Notes under the pieces: model-generated
The model's database searches: none
What the model was told of the DNA's origin: nothing
Seen by the model: only the letters and a program-made list of their open reading frames with translations
Assembly: GCA_027493775.1 (NCBI GenBank)
Contig: JAOSKE010000001.1
Span: forward strand, 991,651 to 1,055,650
Source: Kiritimatiellia bacterium
Lineage (GTDB): Bacteria; Verrucomicrobiota; Kiritimatiellia; CAIVKH01
Length of the DNA: 64,000 nt
Reading direction: 5' to 3'
Translations under genes and position numbers: made by a program
Part shown: positions 1-8,419 of the stretch, piece by piece
How positions within the stretch are numbered: position 1 is the first letter of the stretch
Layout of the letters: the number at the start of each line of letters is the position of its first letter

Positions 1-472
1 GCGAACCGATCAGGAAGCGCGAGCTATCCGAACCGGTAAAAAGAATGCTGTTGAAAGGTAAATCGCTCAGAACCATCTCACAGTATTCCTCGACCAGCTC
101 CGGAGGCCATGCGCGAAGATAATTGAATGTCCAATAGGTCTCGTGCAGCGGATGAAACAGTTGCGTTACAAATCTCGGATCGTTCGGTTCATCGTGCGCA
201 TACCAATGGCTTTTCTTTCGGATTTGTTCGTATTGATTCGAAACTGCCGGCCAATCGGCTGATCGCGCGGCTTGCATGAGATGATCAAACTCTTCGGGAA
301 TGGGAATTCCCTGCTGTTCAGATATTTTGCGCATCCGTCCGTAAAGAGACTCAGCGACGGGAACGATGGTGCCCACCACTTCGGGCGGCTCGTTCCGGTG
401 TACGCTCTGGCACGCTATCGTTGCACAGAGGGCAGGTAGAGGAACCGCACCTTTTGTAACTGCTGCGTACAT
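1..472 (-). CDS. Partial CDS, unrecognised protein (3' end outside window)
   Basis: An open frame of about 157 codons runs from an ATG at 472 to the window edge, so only the N-terminal part is visible. The start is supported by GAGGTGG immediately upstream and by an in-frame TGA at 481-479. Residues 3-20 are weakly hydrophobic and may be a signal or anchor, but no clear lipobox is present. Later segments such as YWTFNYLRAWPPE and NSILFTGSDSSRF look like conserved blocks of a larger protein. I cannot assign a family. It stands divergent to the outer-membrane protein gene that starts at 701. Confidence 0.6.
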   Translation of the reverse strand, partial: MYAAVTKGAVPLPALCATIACQSVHRNEPPEVVGTIVPVAESLYGRMRKISEQQGIPIPEEFDHLMQAARSADWPAVSNQYEQIRKKSHWYAHDEPNDPRFVTQLFHPLHETYWTFNYLRAWPPELVEEYCEMVLSDLPFNSILFTGSDSSRFLIGS

Positions 473-615
473 ACCACCTCATAGATCGTCGAACCTCTCC
501 AGCGTTCATTCAACACGAAACGCTGTAAAGCCCAATCTCCTCGCTCGCGCCTTTGCAGGCGGTTTCACAAGAGCTTGGTTTTTTTGCCGTCCCTCACGAA
601 ATTCACCCACGGCGC

Positions 616-644
616 TTGCGGAAAGCGTTTATACCTGTTATCAT
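616..644 (+). promoter_or_regulatory. Candidate sigma70-type promoter of the barrel-protein gene
   Basis: TTGCGG at 616-621 and TATCAT at 639-644 are separated by exactly 17 bases, and the start codon of the next gene lies 57 bases further on with an AGGAG site before it. Read from sequence only; no transcript data. Confidence 0.4.
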
Positions 645-700
645 GGGCCGTGTTGTCCCTCTGGTTGAGGGCGGGAACAAAAGCAGAGAAGGAGAATAGG

Positions 701-1495
701 ATGAGAAAGATATTGCAGCTAAGCTTGGGCCTTTGTGCCGGAGCATTCCTAGCGATGCCTTTGATCGCCACAGCCGAAGAGGCAGCGGCGGCAGCGAAGC
801 CGGTAGGCACCGCGCGCGTTGACTTTTCATCGGCGCGTGTGTATCGCGGCGTCACGCTCAACGATGGGTTCGTCGCTCAGCCATCGCTCGAGGCGGGGAT
901 TCTTCCCGGCCTGAAGGTCGGTGTATGGGGCAACCTCGACATTGACGACTTCGGCGGGCGCGTCAAAGACGGCCAATTCTCAAAAATTGACCTCTACGCA
1001 GATTACACGCTCCCAATCAATTGCGATTTGGTGGCGCTGACACTCGGCTATATCGAGCACACCTTCCCTCAGGGTGTACAGTCGCGAACAGAAGGCGAAA
1101 CGGTAGTCATTGATGGCGGCAAGGACGCAGAGCGCGAAGTGAAACTCGCAGCGGCGGTTGACGCCATTCTCAATCCGAAACTCGCCGTGTACTACGGGGT
1201 AGATGGAGCGATTGAAGAGGACTGGTACGTTGAAGGCGGTATCGGCCACGGGCTGGCGCTGACGGACGACGTGAACCTGAATCTCGGCGCAACCCTTGCC
1301 TATAAGAACCCGGACGAAGGCAAGAGCGGACTCAGCCACTGGACAGCCGGCGCAAAAGCCACCTACAAGTGGGTAGCGCTTGGCGTGCAGTATATCGGCC
1401 GCATTGACAGCGATGTTCTGCCGAAGCAGAGAGGCGATGCCCGCGGATACGACACGGAAGTCGTCGGCACCCTCTCGCTCGTGAAAAACTTCTAA
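701..1495 (+). CDS. TorF-like outer-membrane beta-barrel protein
   Basis: The 264-residue product starts with a typical signal peptide (basic n-region, hydrophobic core, cleavage near ATAEEA at about residue 22). The mature part has alternating polar/hydrophobic segments, repeated short beta-strand-like stretches (for example KIDLYADYTLPI, YKWVALGVQYIGRI) and a C-terminal aromatic residue followed by two more (LVKNF), as expected for a barrel inserted by the Bam machinery. It resembles the TorF/Gcw_chp putative porin group, which matches its length; function within that group is mostly unknown. The start at 701 is chosen over the longer open frame from 575 because AGGAG precedes it and the signal peptide begins there. 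A strong terminator follows. Confidence 0.65.
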   Translation: MRKILQLSLGLCAGAFLAMPLIATAEEAAAAAKPVGTARVDFSSARVYRGVTLNDGFVAQPSLEAGILPGLKVGVWGNLDIDDFGGRVKDGQFSKIDLYADYTLPINCDLVALTLGYIEHTFPQGVQSRTEGETVVIDGGKDAEREVKLAAAVDAILNPKLAVYYGVDGAIEEDWYVEGGIGHGLALTDDVNLNLGATLAYKNPDEGKSGLSHWTAGAKATYKWVALGVQYIGRIDSDVLPKQRGDARGYDTEVVGTLSLVKNF

Positions 1496-1515
1496 TCGGC
1501 TGACGATTCGGAATG

Positions 1516-1547
1516 AAAAGCCCCGCCGCTTTGTGGCGGGGCTTTTT
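1516..1547 (+). terminator. Rho-independent terminator
   Basis: A 12-base perfect stem (AAAAGCCCCGCC with GGCGGGGCTTTT), a 7-base loop and a T-tract, 20 bases after the stop of the barrel-protein gene. Confidence 0.9.
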
Positions 1548-1698
1548 GTTTCTCCTTTTATGGAATTGTGTCGGTTGTGTTAGGGGTTGAATAGGAATTG
1601 AGAAATTTGCTGTTTTAGCTTTCCGGACGGCGCTACCTGCGTACGTTTGGCTCGGACGGCAAGCCTCGCGAATTTGCCGCGCTGTATCGGAGTTTTCA

Positions 1699-3127
1699 AT
1701 GAGTAGCTCGAATGAAAAGCCAAAACATTATTGCGGGTTGTTCGGTGTCTTCGGTGTCACTGATCCTTCAAAACTGATTTATGCCGGTCTGTTCGCTCTC
1801 CAGCATCGCGGACAGGAGGGCGCGGGGATGGTGGTGAGCGACGGCGAAAAGGTGCGCTCGGTCAAGGCCGAGGGTTTGGTCGGCGATGTCTTCACCCGTG
1901 ACCCCGATTGCCTCGCGAAATTACAAGGGTATCTGGGCATTGGGCATGTCCGCTATTCCACCACCGGCGCGTCGCGCCCGCAAAATGTTCAACCGCTCGT
2001 CGCCGGGTGTGTAGATGGGATTTGGGCGATTGCGCACAACGGGAATCTGACGAACGCAAAGAAACTTCGTCACGGCTATCAAGAAGCAGGCGCAATTTTT
2101 CAAACGAGCACGGATAGCGAAATCCTGTTGCACCTGATCGCAGACCCGCAGTTTCGCTCGCGCCCACAGCGCGTCGAGCGCGCCCTGAACGAGCTTCGTG
2201 GCGCATTTTCGTTTCTGTTGATGACGAAGGACACAGTCATGGCAGCGCGAGACCGCTTCGGTTTCCGCCCGCTTTCCATCGGCAAACTCGGTAGCGGCTA
2301 CGTCTTTGCCAGTGAGACCTGCGCGTTGGAACAGGTCGGGGCAGAGTTCATCCGCGATGTGGAGCCGGGCGAAGTGGTGACGGGCCGACCGCCACGGCCT
2401 TCGCAGCAATTTCTTCTGCGAGCCGGTGAAGACGGGCTTGGGTCAGTGTATCTTTGAACACGTCTATTTCGCGCGGCCCGACAGCACGCTCTTCGGACAA
2501 AGTGTTCACGATGTTCGGATGCGGCTTGGCCAACGACTTGCGCAGGAGCATCCGGCAGTGGCCGACATCGTTGTCCCCGTGCCCGATAGCGGCGCACAGG
2601 CCGCGCTCGGCTACTCGCAGCAAAGCGGGATACCACTCGACTACGGCTTCATCCGCAACCATTACGTCGGCCGCACATTCATTATGCCGACTCAGGGGCA
2701 GCGCACCGACAGCGCCGATCTGAAACTCGCCGTCGTGCCGGGCGTCGTGCGCGGCAAACGGGTTGTCGTGGTGGACGATTCACTGATTCGTGGCACCACG
2801 TTGCAGCGTCGCGTTCAGACCTTACGCGAGGCGGGGGCAAAGGAAGTACACGTGCGCATCTCCTGTCCGCCCACACGACACCCATGTCACTTCGGCATTG
2901 ATTTTCCGTCCCGCAACGAACTGCTCGCCGCGAACCGGGATGAGCAAGAAATTTGCGCGTTTATCGGCGCAGACTCACTGGGCTACCTGAGTTTGGACGG
3001 ACTACTTTCGACAGTGGATAAAGCCGACAATTTCTGCGTCGGCTGTTTCACGGGCCACTACCCCGCCCCCACCGGCGAGGATCATGACAAATTGGCGTTG
3101 GAAGCCAGCGTCAGCTCAAGCGTCTGA
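1699..3127 (+). CDS. purF: Amidophosphoribosyltransferase (frameshifted in this sequence)
   Basis: PurF catalyses the first committed step of purine synthesis, transferring the amide of glutamine to PRPP in the cytoplasm. The N-terminal glutaminase domain has CGLFGVFG (Cys at residue 12 after a short leader, as in enzymes with a cleaved propeptide), LQHRGQEGAG and HNGNLTN. The C-terminal phosphoribosyltransferase domain has CIFEHVYFARPDS and the PRPP loop VVVVDDSLIRGTT, followed by the late motif CPPTRHPCHFGIDF. The two halves lie in different frames. Deleting one G from the GGG at 2382-2384 joins them smoothly as VVTADRHGLRSNFFCEP. I therefore regard the break as a one-base insertion error. 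GGAG lies 7 bases before the ATG. No other pur gene is adjacent. Confidence 0.93.
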
Positions 3128-3169
3128 CGGCGCATTTCATCCTGCGCGTGTTGTGAACTGCCGTATGGA

Positions 3170-3793
3170 TCAGTTGACGGTAGGCGTGGCGCTGTCCTGT
3201 GTGTCAATCGGATGCACATCGCGATAAACAACGGTGAGAATCGCCGCGCCAATCGGCGCTGTGACAACGACACCGATTCCACAGGCGATGACACCGAGCG
3301 CCGAGATTACGCCAGCAAGGATGTTGATCGCCAGAAATATCCAGAAATTCGCCTTCACTGTTTCGAAGCTTTTCTGAATGGCTGCAACCACATCCATCTT
3401 GCGGTCCACAATATAGAAGACCACGAACATCAAGACCGTATTCAGTGAAACCGCATAGAGGCCAGAGACCAAGGAGCCAATGACCGGAAGGAATTTAAGA
3501 ATCGCCTGACCAAGCAGTTGCGCAACGACGGCCAAAATTACAAATACCAGCGTCGGCACAAAAAAAGTGAACCCTTTGAAAAGGTCGCCTACTTCCGGTT
3601 TCGGGTCCTTGCGGTCCGCGAGGCCGAGCGTAATCATGACGAGGCCCGCGAGCATCGGACCTGCGAGGATACCCACTGTTGCAGCCGATATGACCATGGC
3701 CAAAAGGCCCGCAATAATGAGCGTCGTGATATTTTCCTTATATAGGTTAAAGCCGCGACGAAGCACATCTGCGATATCAATATTGGGTTGCAT
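3170..3793 (-). CDS. Polytopic membrane protein of unknown function
   Basis: 207 residues with about five to six hydrophobic segments (roughly residues 24-44, 48-62, 76-96, 104-126, 150-175 and 178-196) and short polar ends. AGGAGG sits seven bases before the ATG at 3793. Segments such as DLFKGF, FYIVDRKMDVVAAIQKSFETVKANFW and GAAILTVVYRDV resemble the family of small integral membrane proteins in which several helices surround a conserved linker seen in glycerophosphodiesterase-type membrane domains, but I cannot name one with certainty. It is convergent with purF, with only 42 bases between stops and no visible terminator. Confidence 0.65.
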   Translation of the reverse strand: MQPNIDIADVLRRGFNLYKENITTLIIAGLLAMVISAATVGILAGPMLAGLVMITLGLADRKDPKPEVGDLFKGFTFFVPTLVFVILAVVAQLLGQAILKFLPVIGSLVSGLYAVSLNTVLMFVVFYIVDRKMDVVAAIQKSFETVKANFWIFLAINILAGVISALGVIACGIGVVVTAPIGAAILTVVYRDVHPIDTQDSATPTVN

Positions 3794-3861
3794 GCGTAAG
3801 CCTCCTAAATACTTCGCCTACTAAAGACAATCTTGCCAATGAACGCAAGTAAAGGTGGCGA

Positions 3862-4527
3862 TCAGACGCCACCAGCGCGGCGACCCGCATCCATGGCGAG
3901 ACGCACCGCAGTTGCGGGAACGTTGTTATCGTCCAACAGCGCATCGTGCAGGGCCGAACCGCGTGTGATGTAGTCGCGCGTGGAGGCCGGGAGGCGGCGA
4001 ATATCGAAGCCGCACTGACGCACTCGCTCCGGACCCGCGTTGTAGCAGGCCAAAAGCAACGAACGCTCGTCCGCTTTCCACGCGGCACGATGGCGCGCCA
4101 GAAACAGTTGCAAGTCGTTCAAGTATGCAGCGCCCACTTTGCGGTTCGTATCCGACTCAAATGCGCGATTGAAGGGAATGGGCCCACCGTAGTGACGGCG
4201 TGCCACCTCGCTCCAGGTGTCCGCTTTGATCTGCATTAATCCGCGCTCGCCCTTGGCGCCGACCATGCGGGCGTTGCCGCCTGACTCAATTTGAACAATG
4301 GAGTCCACCAGCAAATCGGCGATCAGCCGCTGATCCAGCGCATCGGCCGGGCGGCGTTGCGAAGCGTTTTGCGGGGCAACCACGACGGAAGCCGACAAGT
4401 CGGCAGCCGCAACGCGGGCGCTTTGAGATTCGACGGAACCGGCGAACGAAAAGTACGCAACGAAAAGCGCTGCCATCCCTATCGCTGCCGCGATCCCGGT
4501 TTTATATTTTTGTTTCCCCGGAACCAT
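3862..4527 (-). CDS. Membrane-anchored lytic transglycosylase (SLT domain)
   Basis: A 221-residue protein with one N-terminal transmembrane helix (residues 10-29), a linker and a C-terminal goose-lysozyme-like SLT domain (about 68-205). The catalytic glutamate is E81 in VQIESGGN. The family motifs GERGLMQI (94-101) and LLACYNAGPERV follow in the expected order. Such enzymes cleave the MurNAc-GlcNAc bond of peptidoglycan in the periplasm, making 1,6-anhydro ends. The start has GGGAG upstream. The protein is short compared with MltC/Slt70, as usual for minimal SLT proteins. The neighbours give no specific partner; the actual substrate context is unknown. Confidence 0.85.
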   Translation of the reverse strand: MVPGKQKYKTGIAAAIGMAALFVAYFSFAGSVESQSARVAAADLSASVVVAPQNASQRRPADALDQRLIADLLVDSIVQIESGGNARMVGAKGERGLMQIKADTWSEVARRHYGGPIPFNRAFESDTNRKVGAAYLNDLQLFLARHRAAWKADERSLLLACYNAGPERVRQCGFDIRRLPASTRDYITRGSALHDALLDDNNVPATAVRLAMDAGRRAGGV

Positions 4528-4650
4528 GAAGGCTTCTCCCTCTTGCCTCAGACTTCATGCTGACTGGCCCCTGCCAGCCGCTTGTCAGCTCCCCGCCTAC
4601 AACCCATGCAGACAACCTGAAGAACCGCCAATAATTCCCGCAATGTCGCT

Positions 4651-4668
4651 GACTAAATCGTTTAAGTC
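4651..4668. promoter_or_regulatory. LacI-type operator-like palindrome
   Basis: GACTAAATCGTTTAAGTC is an 18-base imperfect palindrome with central CG and A/T-rich flanks, the usual shape of LacI/GalR-family operators. It lies between the end of the first esterase gene and the transglycosylase start. It shares the pattern ACTAAA-N-CG-N-TT-N-AGT with the site at 13685-13700 upstream of the amylase. No LacI-family regulator gene is in the window. Confidence 0.35.
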
Positions 4669-4736
4669 AAGGGGCGTAGCAAAAATTATTTTTCGCCCGC
4701 CGCTCGAAATGGGCCATCCTTCCGGCTACCACAGAG

Positions 4737-6461
4737 TTATATCAGTTCGCCGAGCTGCGAAAAAAAGGCTGTTCGCGCCGATTGTGGGACGTTCGTAAGC
4801 GGCCAAAGTCGGCTGGACCATGGAAGAACCTCGGGAGTTGAGCCTTGAAGCAACTGCCAGTTGCCCGCGATACCGTTCGTTGCGAGCTGAAGCTCATACC
4901 GAAAACCAGCCAGTGTTCGGTGAACCAGCGCTGTCGGCCCATCACCACCGCTCGCCCACGTGATCACCGGCGGATGCTCATCCTGAGCGACCCGATTCGG
5001 TTCATCCCATATATTAAGGAGAAAGCGAAAACATTCGGGCAGCCAGCTCGCCCAAGTGGCTTCGTTATGCATCTGCCCACAACCGATACGGCTCACCAAA
5101 TCCACGTTCGACACATAGCCCTTCTTGAGGAAGGAGTCCAACACGGGCCATGTATCGGGCAGGATTCTAACTTCTGGGTCTCCAGCTGTCCCGGTTGCGG
5201 TAAAAATACGAAGGGGTTGTTTCGGCTCATTGGCTATCCGCTGATTAAAATTCGGACTAATCAAATACGCGGGTGAAAACGGTCCGATCAGACCAAAGAC
5301 GTTGGTCGCCCAACCGAGATAGGTGACGATCAATCCTCCAGAAGAAGCTCCGATCGTCGCTGTGTTCGGGCGATCAGGCAGCGTGCGGAACTCTGCGTCA
5401 ATCTTCGCCTTCACGTCATACTTTAAGAAATTACCGTACACATCGCCAAATCCCGCCCCGCCGGAATTGTCCTCAGGCGGCAGGTATTCGCGCGTCCGCT
5501 GGCTCGTGCTATTCAACGCGACGATAATGCTTTCGCGCATCCGGCCCTGACTGATCTCTCGATCCGCCGTACCGCCTGCATCCCAGCTTCCGTTCACTCC
5601 GCCGGGATAAAAGGTATTTTCACCGTCATGCATGTAGATTACGGGATACCGTTTCCATGTGTTTTCCGTGTAGCCACGGGGCAGATAGATTTTCATCGTC
5701 CGCGACGGTGACGGCGAAAAGGTTGAAACGGCATTCGAGCTGATGATTTGCGAAGGCGAAACTGTCGCAGGTGGGCGGTAGTTGAAAATATTTCCGTCCT
5801 GTAAATAAAACGCATCCAGCGTAGTAAAGTAGTTATTATCCGGCTCTGAGCCGTAGCCGGGATAAGGCGCGTGATCATAAATCGTGTTCCCGCCAGACAT
5901 TCCACTGAGAACAAACTCGATACGTTCACCGGCCTCGCCGATTTCAGACACGCGATAGAGAAATTCGCCGGACTGTCGGCCCGCGCCAACCACGTTCATG
6001 GGCGCGGTTGCAAAATCGCCACCCGCAGACGAGTAGATCAGCGTAATATTGGTCAAGCTGCTGAAATAATAAATCGTCTTCCCCACATACGGCGCATCTG
6101 GCTGCGCTGGTGCCGTCGTCACGGAGTGCGTCCCCTCCCCCGGTGGCATCCAGTTTGCATTCGCTGGATCGCACACATCGTCCGGTGTATTGGGCAGACT
6201 GACGAACTTGTAATCCACGGTTTCCCCCGACTTGATCCCGACTTTGCCCGTCCAGACATTGCCGTCGGTCCAGTACAGTTTTGCCGCGCGCGTGGGGTTC
6301 CAACTGCCCAGATCCGGATGATTTCCCACCACAAACACTTCGTTGCCGTAGCCCACATTGGTGGTAATCGAAAAACCCATCGTCTCGCGCCACGGACTCG
6401 CGGCAAATGTATGGCAAGTAACGAACGCTGCAAGTGCAGCTAAACATGCGACTTTATTCAT
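4737..6461 (-). CDS. Secreted CBM20-containing esterase (esterase D type)
   Basis: 574 residues from an ATG at 6461 preceded by GGGAG. A signal peptide (cleavage near TFAAS, about residue 20) is followed by a starch-binding CBM20 module (about 23-118; VFVVGNHPDLGSWNP and the later DYKFV are diagnostic), a second beta-rich region (about 125-235), and an alpha/beta-hydrolase of the esterase D family (about 250-500). YPVIYMHDGENTF, the nucleophile elbow GASSGG (Ser near 373) and a late His in GQMHNEATWASWLP complete the expected features. The last 60 residues form a small beta-rich C-terminal domain. CBM20 points to starch or related alpha-glucans; the ester cleaved cannot be told. A paralogue lies directly upstream, with the amylase beyond it. 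Confidence 0.82.
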   Translation of the reverse strand: MNKVACLAALAAFVTCHTFAASPWRETMGFSITTNVGYGNEVFVVGNHPDLGSWNPTRAAKLYWTDGNVWTGKVGIKSGETVDYKFVSLPNTPDDVCDPANANWMPPGEGTHSVTTAPAQPDAPYVGKTIYYFSSLTNITLIYSSAGGDFATAPMNVVGAGRQSGEFLYRVSEIGEAGERIEFVLSGMSGGNTIYDHAPYPGYGSEPDNNYFTTLDAFYLQDGNIFNYRPPATVSPSQIISSNAVSTFSPSPSRTMKIYLPRGYTENTWKRYPVIYMHDGENTFYPGGVNGSWDAGGTADREISQGRMRESIIVALNSTSQRTREYLPPEDNSGGAGFGDVYGNFLKYDVKAKIDAEFRTLPDRPNTATIGASSGGLIVTYLGWATNVFGLIGPFSPAYLISPNFNQRIANEPKQPLRIFTATGTAGDPEVRILPDTWPVLDSFLKKGYVSNVDLVSRIGCGQMHNEATWASWLPECFRFLLNIWDEPNRVAQDEHPPVITWASGGDGPTALVHRTLAGFRYELQLATNGIAGNWQLLQGSTPEVLPWSSRLWPLTNVPQSARTAFFSQLGELI

Positions 6462-6501
6462 ACTCAACTCCCAAAACGTTAGTAACGAAGCGGAACGCCG
6501 A

Positions 6502-8229
6502 TCAGTTGTCCGGCACAGCTTTAATTCGCAAAAATCCGGTCGCTTCAGTCGGCGCGGGGTTCGTCAATGCCCACACGAGGTGGGACCAAGGCAGCGGCTT
6601 GGCAGGAGATGTTGCTACCAGTGTCCACGCTTCGTCGAATATATTCGTCGTTTCTTCCAGATGATAGCTGAAGTTGGCGAGCGCACGGTGGACTATCGAA
6701 GTTGGGAAGTTTTCTTCGTCAACGTTCACCGCGAGGATGGGAGGATACTCTTCCTGCGCGAGCCAGTTCGGTTCATCTTGAAGACTCAGCAGAAACCGCA
6801 TCGCGCGCGGAAGGCGATTCGACCAAGCGGCCTCGTTGTGATTTTGGCCGCAGCCGATCACGGTCAACAGATCCCCGTTCTCCGCGTACCCATCCTGTAG
6901 AAGTTTATAGCGCACAAACCACATCGGCCCCCACATAGAATCTTCCTCTTCGGCGGTTCCGACATCCAGGTACAGTCGCGCAGTGTGCGTATCGTTTGAG
7001 AGTATCCACGGGATAAATTCGTTATTCGCGGCCCAAAACGACGGCGACATCACGCCACCCAAACCAAAGACGTTGGTCTTCAACGCCATCCAAGCAGAAA
7101 TCAGCCCGCCGAGCGAAGAGCCCCCATAACACCCGAATTAGCCGGATCGGAAAGCGTCCGATAACTCGCGTCCACGTACCCCTTAACATCGTTAATGAGG
7201 TAATCGGCATAGCGGTCGCCAACGCCAGAAACTTCGTTTGAGCCACATCCCACATCGGGAGGAATTGTCTCGCCCGGCGGCGTGTACTCTGCGCACCGAT
7301 TCATTGCATTGACGGCGACCACAATCGCCTCGCGCATTCGTCCTTGTCCAATCTCGCGCGTCAACGTGTGCCAAGCCCCCCACGCTCCGACGACCTGTCC
7401 TCCATCGTGCATATAGATAACTGGATACTGCTTCCAGGTGTTGTCTGCATACCCACGCGGGAGGTATGTCCGAACCATTCGCCCGACGATGCCGCTGACT
7501 GTTGAAGCGACGGTTTGCGTCACCACCTTCGGCGCTGCTGGAGCCGGTGGCGGGCGATACGAAAACACATTGCCATCCTGCACATAAAACACGTCGAGCG
7601 AGGTGTAGTAGTCGTTGCTGCCATACCCGCCATACGGTGCGCGATCCCAATACTGGGTTTCGCTCAGATAGCCGGAGAAACAAAATTGCAGCGGCTCCCC
7701 TTCTTCACCCACATTCGCACCGCGATATAAAAATTCGCCCGGCGCCCGCCCCTCGCCCACGCGATCGAGTTCCACCGGCACAGAGTTACTGCCCTCGTCC
7801 ACCACATTCACAAACGCGCTCGTCCACGAGGAGAGGTAATAGAGGGTCTTCCCGGTGTACGGCGCAGCTTCCTGTGGCGGGGTGGACGTAGCCATATTGC
7901 CATCGCCCAACCATTCGACATTTGTCACAGAGCAGTAGAGCGCCGCAGCGTCCAACCGCGAAATGAATCTGTATTCGATATTCGTCGCGCCTGCGCGCAC
8001 CGCGACCTGTCCCACCCACTCGTCATCCCCCCACATAGCCGAGCTGAATCGCCTTCGTCGGGTTCCAACTCCCGAGGTCTGAATGACTGCCCACGACAAA
8101 CACGCTCGCGGCCATCGAAACATTCGTCGTAATCGTGAAGGAAAGCGTCTCCCGCCACGGGCTCGCCGCCTGCAACGGCAGTGCAAGCGCGGCGCAAAGG
8201 ATACAAAACTTCCAAGCCTTGGAAGTCAT
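6502..8229 (-). CDS. Second CBM20-containing esterase, paralogue (two frameshifts)
   Basis: This product matches the preceding esterase module by module: signal peptide (TSKAWKFCILCAALALPL, cleavage near LQA), CBM20 (VFVVGSHSDLGSWNPT), a middle beta domain and esterase D with YPVIYMHDGG. Two one-base errors split it: an extra base in the six-C run at 8027-8032 and a missing base in the five-C run at 7121-7125. Correcting the second restores VMGGSSLGGLIS, that is the nucleophile elbow GxSxGG. The catalytic His region GQNHNEAAWSNRLP is intact. The chosen ATG at 8229 lies inside a palindromic repeat; an ATG at 8277 is an alternative. Together with its paralogue it forms a probable two-gene unit downstream of the amylase terminator. 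Confidence 0.78.
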
Positions 8230-8256
8230 TTCCAACCACGTTTCCAAGCCTTGGAA
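8208..8256. repeat. Paired palindrome TTCCAANNNTTGGAA, copy 1
   Basis: ACTTCCAAGCCTTGGAAGT (8208-8226) is followed after about 15 bases by TTCCAAGCCTTGGAA (8242-8256). The pair overlaps the start codon region of the second esterase. A second pair with the same architecture lies at 43157-43207. Confidence 0.8.
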
Positions 8257-8364
8257 GTTTTCAGGCACGGGATTCATCGTACACAAGACAAAGCAAAAAA
8301 TCCATACCTTGGAGGCGCAGTCCAGACGCCGCGCTGGGGATTTCGTGCGGACAATCAACAACAA

Positions 8365-8396
8365 ACAGGGCGCGGAGGAGTTGCTCCGCGCCCTGT
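8365..8396 (-). terminator. Terminator of the amylase gene
   Basis: A 13-base perfect stem (ACAGGGCGCGGAG with CTCCGCGCCCTGT), six-base loop, then TTTGTTGTTG on the minus strand. It lies 24 bases after the amylase stop. Confidence 0.75.
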
Positions 8397-8419
8397 GCAA
8401 TGAATTTGCTTGTCTCGGT

